Below, piece by piece: positions 52,544 through 56,200 of a DNA stretch of 56,200 nt; within the stretch, counting starts at the first letter, position 1, and each line of letters begins with the position of its first letter. Both the position numbers and the translations under genes were made by a program. The stretch is from Prochlorococcus marinus bv. HNLC1 (lineage in GTDB: Bacteria; Cyanobacteriota; Cyanobacteriia; PCC-6307; Cyanobiaceae), in contig GL947594.1 of assembly GCA_000218705.1 (NCBI GenBank), forward strand, positions 1,194,120-1,250,319, given 5' to 3'. The notes below the pieces were generated by a model. That model saw only the letters and a program-made list of their open reading frames with translations. It had not been told where the DNA came from and did not search any database.

Positions 52544-54585
52544 GTGACTGTAATTAATATAGGCCAATCAGTTCCCTTAGGAAGCACAATTACAGATGCT
52601 GGGGTCAATTTTTGCTTAGTCGCAACAAATGCAGTTTTAGTTGAGATTTTAATTTTTGAAGAGAGTAATTCAACTAAACCTATATCTATTTATACTTTAG
52701 ATAAGAAATATCAATCCGGTCCTTATTGGCGTGCTGAGATTGAAGGTCTTGGAGAAGGAACAATTTATGCATATAGAATTCATCAGAAAAGAAATGGACT
52801 TAATAGAGATTATTCTAAAAAAGTATTAATTGACCCTTGTTCAAGAGGGATAACTGGTTGGGAAAACTATAAGAGAGATAAATCTTCTGATGAGAGTGAT
52901 AATACGAATTGCTGTTTAAAGAGTGTTGTTTGTGATAAAGAAAAATTCAATTTTAAAGAATTTCCGAATCCAAAACATTCATGGGAGGAATCAATAATCT
53001 ATGAATTACATATTGGAGCTTTTACAAAAAAAATTGAGTCAAATGATCACAGTAACAATGAAAGTTGTTTTAAGAAATTTGTGAAAAAGATTCCTTACTT
53101 AAAGAATCTTGGAATAACTTCTATTGAATTACTTCCTGTTTTTTGCTTTGACCCCAACGATGCTCCAAATGGCCTTGATAATTTTTGGGGATATAGTCCA
53201 ATAAACTGGTTCACCCCTCATTTTGAATATTTTAATGAGATTTCACCAAAAAAAATAAGACAAGAATTTAAAAGATTTGTTGAAGAATGTCACAAAAATA
53301 AAATTGAAGTAATTCTAGATGTTGTTTATAACCATACATCTGAAGGGAACAGCAATGGTCCTGTATTATCCTGGAAAGGCATAGATGAAAACTTATATTA
53401 TTTTTTAGATAAAAATAAATTTCAGGATGTGAGTGGTTGCGGCAATACTATAGCCGCCAATAGAAGTTTAGTAAGGAAGTTAATTATAGATTCACTTAAA
53501 TGCTGGGTAAATGAATTTGGGATCGATGGATTTAGATTTGACTTAGGGATAGCTTTAACCAGGGGAGAAAATCTAATCCCTCTTGATAATCCGCCACTTT
53601 TTGAAGATATTGAGTCAGATCCAGATTTAACAGAAATCAAATTAATAAGCGAACCATGGGACTGCGGAGGATTATACAAAATTAAAGATTTTCCCTCAAA
53701 AACAACTTTTACTTGGAATGGTCATTTCAGAGATGATGTTAGAAGATTTTGGAAAGGGGAAGAAAGTACTGCTTGGGATATGAGTGACAAAATACAAGGT
53801 AGCCCTTCTATTTATGATTTAGAGAAATGAATACAAATACAATCAACTTTATTACTTCACATGATGGATTCACTTTAAAAGATCTCGTAAGTTTTAACAT
53901 TAAGCATAATTTTGCAAATAGAGAAAAAAATAAAGATGGAGAGAATAATAATAATTCATTTAATTACGGGGTTGAAGGACCAACTTCCAACAAACAAATT
54001 AATGCATTAAGACTTCAACAACAAAAAAACTTTCTTTTATCATTATTTATTTCTAGGGGTGTACCAATGATGCTAATGGGAGATGAGATAGGAAGAACTC
54101 AAGGTGGTAATAACAATACTTGGTGCCAAAATAATTATTTAGGCTGGATGAATTGGGAAGAAACTAATCAAGATTTAGAATTATTGAATTTTGTCAAACA
54201 ACTTACTTTTATAAGAAAAAAATTAATACATTTAATCAATCCTGTTTTAAATAAAGAAAGTTCAAATAATAAAAACATTATTGAGTATCAGTGGCATGGG
54301 ACGACTTTGGATAAACCAGACTGGGGTAGTTGGTCACACACGATTGCTTTTAGTATAAATAAAAATAAAAATCCATTAATTTGGATTGGCTTAAATGCAT
54401 ACTCAAAAAATATTAATTTTTCTATCCCTAAATCACAAAGCAATTGGATAAAAGTTTTAGATACCTCTCTGAATTCTTCATTGAAACCTAAACCAATAAA
54501 AGATAAATTAATAGAGATCAATGCTTTAAGCTCTATTTTGCTTATTAAAAATGAAGTATTTGAAAATGTATTTCAAATTAATTAA
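52544..54585 (+). CDS. glgX: GlgX, glycogen debranching enzyme (frame broken)
   Basis: Isoamylase-type glycosyl hydrolase 13 that cuts alpha-1,6 branches of glycogen. N-terminal carbohydrate-binding domain (PLGSTITDAGVNFCLVA), then catalytic blocks VILDVVYNHTSEGN, FGIDGFRFDLGIAL (nucleophile Asp) and LISEPWDCGGLYKI (acid Glu); after the break, INFITSHDGFTLKDLV and MLMGDEIGRTQGGNNN. The frame stops at 53830 after IYDLEK; one A missing in 53825-53827 restores LEKMNTNTINF. Restored length 680 aa, as expected. GTG start. Confidence 0.94.
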
Positions 54586-54656
<71 letters not shown>

Positions 54657-54718
54657 ATAATGTAAAAAATCATTACTCTGCAATAATACATTATCAAACA
54701 ATCAACGACTTAAAAAGA

Positions 54719-56092
54719 TTGGAAAATTCACACTCAAAAAATATAACTGGATCAAGAACTAGATTAATGCTTTCCTATGGGCTTGGAGATGCTGGGACAG
54801 GACTTGCTAATGCTCAATTTGGTTTTTATCTATTCCCTTTCTTTACTTGTGCTGCGGGTTTACCCCCATGGATAGCAAGTTCTATCTTGATGATAATTAA
54901 GCTCTGGGACGCAATTAATGATCCTTTGATTGGCTGGATGAGTGACCATACTCAATCAAGATGGGGGCCAAGACTACCTTGGATGATTGGAGCATCACTT
55001 CCTTTAGGGATTTTTTTAGCTGCAATGTGGTGGATTCCTAATGATTACAGCATCAAAGAAAAAACTTTTTACTACATATTTACATCAATTTTATACATGA
55101 CTGCTTATACATCTGTAAATCTTCCTTATGGAGCATTAGCAACAGAAATTAGTGAAGATGAAAATATAAGAACTAGACTTAACGCCGCTAGATTTACTGG
55201 TTCAATATTAGCTTCTTTATCTGGATTAACTGTAGGAGCAATATGTCTAACAAAAGGAGATATAGGTTACCTAACAATGGGAAGAATATCAGGTACTATT
55301 GTTGCACTAATCACTTTACTTTCAACTTGGGGTCTAGCTCCATTTGCAAAGATTGCGAGAAAACCCATCAATAAAATACAACCAATAAAAAATCAATTCA
55401 AGCGTATTTTAAAGAATAAAATTTTTAGAAAGGTGATCTATCTTTATTTACTTCTTTGGTGCGGATTGCAGTTAATGCAAACAGTTTCATTAATATATTT
55501 GCAACAAGTCATGAATTTACCAAGAGGAATATCCTTTTGGATTATCATTCCTTTTCAAATCAGCGCTCTTTTAGGATTGCAAGTTTGGAGTTTTTATTCT
55601 AATAAATATGGAAGAGTTAAAGCATTAAGAATAGGTGGATTTATATGGATTGGTGGTTGCTTGATCGCAATGATATTGCCTCCATTGTCAAATAATTTTG
55701 AAATGAATACTTTCAATATAGATTCTATAAAAATGCTAATTTTATTTCTAACAATATTATTTGTTGGATTTGGAGCATCAACAGCATATTTAATACCTTG
55801 GTCTTTATTGCCAGATGCTATTGATCATGATCCAGAAAAAGCAGCAGGAATTTATACTGCTTGGATGGTTTTATGTCAAAAACTAGGTATTGCTTTAAGC
55901 GTAGGATTATTCGGTTATCTACTTACTCTTACTGGTTTCAAGCAAGAAGCCTGTCAAGGACTTATTGATATTACTCAACCAGATTCTGCATTAATAACTG
56001 TAAGAATTTGCATGGGTTTAATACCTTCTATTCTTGTCTATTGGGGCCTATTAATTATGAGAAAATGGGATCAAGAATTAATTACAAACTAA
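54719..56092 (+). CDS. GPH-family sugar:cation symporter
   Basis: 457 aa with about twelve membrane helices. The family signature near the first loop, KLWDAINDPLIGWMSDHTQS then RWGPRLPWM, is that of melibiose-type glycoside:cation symporters; YTSVNLPYGALATEIS is a second conserved block. Marine picocyanobacteria carry this as a putative melibiose or sugar carrier. Substrate unknown. The start is a TTG (MENSHSKNITGS). Ten bases before the next gene. Confidence 0.88.
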   Translation: MENSHSKNITGSRTRLMLSYGLGDAGTGLANAQFGFYLFPFFTCAAGLPPWIASSILMIIKLWDAINDPLIGWMSDHTQSRWGPRLPWMIGASLPLGIFLAAMWWIPNDYSIKEKTFYYIFTSILYMTAYTSVNLPYGALATEISEDENIRTRLNAARFTGSILASLSGLTVGAICLTKGDIGYLTMGRISGTIVALITLLSTWGLAPFAKIARKPINKIQPIKNQFKRILKNKIFRKVIYLYLLLWCGLQLMQTVSLIYLQQVMNLPRGISFWIIIPFQISALLGLQVWSFYSNKYGRVKALRIGGFIWIGGCLIAMILPPLSNNFEMNTFNIDSIKMLILFLTILFVGFGASTAYLIPWSLLPDAIDHDPEKAAGIYTAWMVLCQKLGIALSVGLFGYLLTLTGFKQEACQGLIDITQPDSALITVRICMGLIPSILVYWGLLIMRKWDQELITN

Positions 56093-56101
56093 TCTAGAAA
56101 T

Positions 56102-56200
56102 ATGTATTATCCAAAATTCTTAGAAAGATTATTTAAAAGTCTCATCATTGGTGGGCAGGCTATTAATTATATTTTTCAAGGGAAAATATCTAAAAATGAT
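56102..56200 (+). CDS. MlaE-type ABC transporter permease, N-terminal fragment
   Basis: The first 33 codons only, running off the right edge: ATG at 56102, MYYPKFLERLFKSLIIGGQA then INYIFQGKISKND. This resembles the N-terminus of cyanobacterial MlaE/TGD1-like lipid ABC permeases. The call is provisional because the conserved membrane core is outside the window. Confidence 0.55.
   Translation, partial: MYYPKFLERLFKSLIIGGQAINYIFQGKISKND

Overview
The window is a stretch of chromosome from a marine picocyanobacterium, almost certainly Prochlorococcus of a high-light-adapted clade. The evidence is the very AT-rich sequence, very tight gene packing, many TTG/GTG starts, and the recognisable gene set: nickel superoxide dismutase with its maturation protease, a high-light-inducible protein, a ClpR/ClpP pair, cyanobacterial Ftn2/ARC6, and the murA, tRNA-Leu, argD, folC order. 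I see no transposase, integrase, phage structural gene, CRISPR array or rRNA operon. Almost every gene is core housekeeping.

Layout. 1-9.1 kb: ftsH (5' end), ribD, a DUF3122 protein, cobL, nadK, pheS, surE, a DUF3611 membrane protein, ribF, thiE and thiS. 9.2-13.4 kb: two micro-ORFs, then a leftward block era-trmD-ispF-TIGR03792-larB and an orphan rightward gene ending in a clear terminator. 13.4-21.4 kb: a Bax-inhibitor-like protein, phoH, rpsP and ffh leftward, then ftn2 divergent from pdhA, which converges on a group 2 sigma factor. 21.5-31.3 kb: NAD(P)H-hydrate repair, mnmA, lnt, an FKBP isomerase, the nickel SOD module (sodN, sodX, nickel transporter), trpC, lpdA and a SpoU-type RNA methyltransferase. 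31.6-38.4 kb: murA, tRNA-Leu, argD, folC, an FAD oxidoreductase, a CodA-like amidohydrolase and tRNA-His. 38.4-50.1 kb: miaB, ddl, an unknown gene, ftsQ, ftsZ, SRP RNA (antisense), panB, hemW, a PIN/TRAM protein, clpR, clpP, ilvC and cbiB. 50.2-56.2 kb: hli, four small orphan genes, HU, a 0.5 kb gene-free stretch, glgX, tRNA-Gly, a GPH-family symporter and the 5' end of an MlaE-type permease.

How the genes work together. Cell envelope and division functions recur (murA, ddl, ftsQ, ftsZ, ftn2, ftsH, lnt). Both halves of the bacterial signal recognition particle are present (ffh and its 4.5S RNA). sodN, sodX and a His-rich transporter form a nickel handling unit. pdhA and lpdA serve the pyruvate dehydrogenase complex. 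cobL and cbiB belong to cobalamin synthesis, and thiE/thiS and ribD/ribF to thiamine and flavin synthesis.

Main caution. At least fourteen conserved genes carry single-base reading-frame breaks, several of them in A/T homopolymers. Restoring one base returns a plausible family-length protein in every case. I read this as uncorrected sequencing error (long-read or low-coverage assembly), not gene decay, and annotate the restored gene spans. The most unusual structure I found is a perfect 15-bp inverted repeat with a 4-nt loop covering the start of sodX.
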